NCBI RefSeq assembly: GCF_009760915.1
Contig: NZ_VIDQ01000013.1
Span: 51,903 to 115,902, forward strand
Origin: Azohydromonas aeria
Lineage (GTDB): Bacteria; Pseudomonadota; Gammaproteobacteria; Burkholderiales; Burkholderiaceae_C
DNA: 64,000 nucleotides
Direction of reading: 5' to 3'
Shown here piece after piece: positions 63,598-64,000 of the stretch (positions are counted from its first letter, which is position 1; each line of letters begins with the position of its first letter). The position numbers were made by a program, and so were the translations under genes. The notes under the pieces were generated by a model. It had not been told where the DNA came from. It made no database searches and saw nothing but the letters and a program-made list of their open reading frames with translations.

Positions 63598-64000
63598 ATG
63601 AGCGCCCGACTGCCGGCTGCCTCGCGCGCCGATCTTCCTGATGCCGCGGACCCGTTCCAGGCCGCCGCACGGCCGCCCGCAACACCCCGCTTCTCGCCCT
63701 GGCCCGACCGGCTGTTCTCGGCGGCGGCGCATGCCGCCGCCGCGCTGGTGCTGGCGCTGCTGGTGGGCATCATCGTTTCGCTGCTCATCGGCGCGCGCCC
63801 GGCCATCGAGGCCTACGGGCTGGGCTTCCTGTGGAGCAGCGAGTGGGACCCGGTGCAGGAGCGCTTCGGCGGTCTGGTCATGATCTGGGGGACGCTGGCG
63901 AGCTCGGCCATCGCGCTGCTCATCGCCGTGCCGGTGAGCTTCGGCATCGCGCTGTTCCTCACCGAGCTGGCCCCGGGCTGGCTCAAGCGCCCGCTGGGCA
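63598..64000 (+). CDS. pstC: Phosphate ABC transporter permease PstC, N-terminal part
   Basis: 134 residues before the window ends, so the gene is cut. A 35-residue polar N-terminus, first membrane helix (about 48-67, [17 protein letters not shown]), [17 protein letters not shown] and second helix with [19 protein letters not shown] match PstC. Follows pstS by 25 bases. Confidence 0.93.
   Translation, partial: MSARLPAASRADLPDAADPFQAAARPPATPRFSPWPDRLFSAAAHAAAALVLALLVGIIVSLLIGARPAIEAYGLGFLWSSEWDPVQERFGGLVMIWGTLASSAIALLIAVPVSFGIALFLTELAPGWLKRPLG

Overview
This is a very GC-rich chromosomal window from a Burkholderiales betaproteobacterium, most likely Comamonadaceae or the Rubrivivax-Leptothrix group. 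The evidence is the gene order carA-carB-greA-DUF4149-yhbY-rlmE-ftsH-folP-glmM-pstS-pstC, the surE-pcm-nlpD-rpoS-rlmD block, a complete leucine-degradation (liu) operon, and the codon use. No insertion sequence, integrase, rRNA or CRISPR array was seen.

Layout. 1-810: 3' end of a PpiD-like chaperone gene, then tRNA-His with promoter and terminator. 957-9668: a tightly coupled three-gene cassette (DUF1998-type protein with a nuclease-like tail, SNF2/DrmD-like helicase, DrmMI/PglX-like adenine methyltransferase) that looks like a reduced or undescribed relative of DISARM. 9669-13378: a membrane protein with an apparent degenerate RsbW-like ATPase domain, and a HipBA toxin-antitoxin pair with two near-identical operators. 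13389-17002 (minus): pirin, EEP hydrolase, PAP2 phosphatase and an AraC regulator divergent from liuABCDE (17117-23618). 23646-24731: small housekeeping and hypothetical genes.

24821-37862 is the most interesting accessory region. A minus-strand operon (bufB, bufC, OmpR-type regulator, histidine kinase, PAS-GAF protein) diverges from a plus-strand series (secreted cupin, acidic hypothetical, DUF2282 bufferin precursor, DoxX, NDH-2-like oxidoreductase, short-chain dehydrogenase, patatin, YeeE-like transporter, a second DUF2282 protein, class III adenylate cyclase). The precursor and its modifying enzymes lie on opposite strands with a dedicated two-component system between them. Three phased GTGA repeat sites, 11 bp apart within each site, lie in front of these transcription units and are good candidates for the binding sites of that regulator.

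37914-42689: tRNA-Leu, a nitrogen-oxide stress block (HPP-CBS membrane protein, flavohaemoglobin, divergent NorR with a palindromic site) and a small unknown gene. 42578-44100: a soluble NarL-type two-component pair. 44303-50844: SurE, Pcm, NlpD, RpoS, RlmD, a Bax-inhibitor-1 family protein and GlcG. 51021-64000: carAB, greA, ribosome-assembly and rRNA-methylation genes, ftsH, folP, glmM, and a Pho-box-controlled pst operon that runs off the window.
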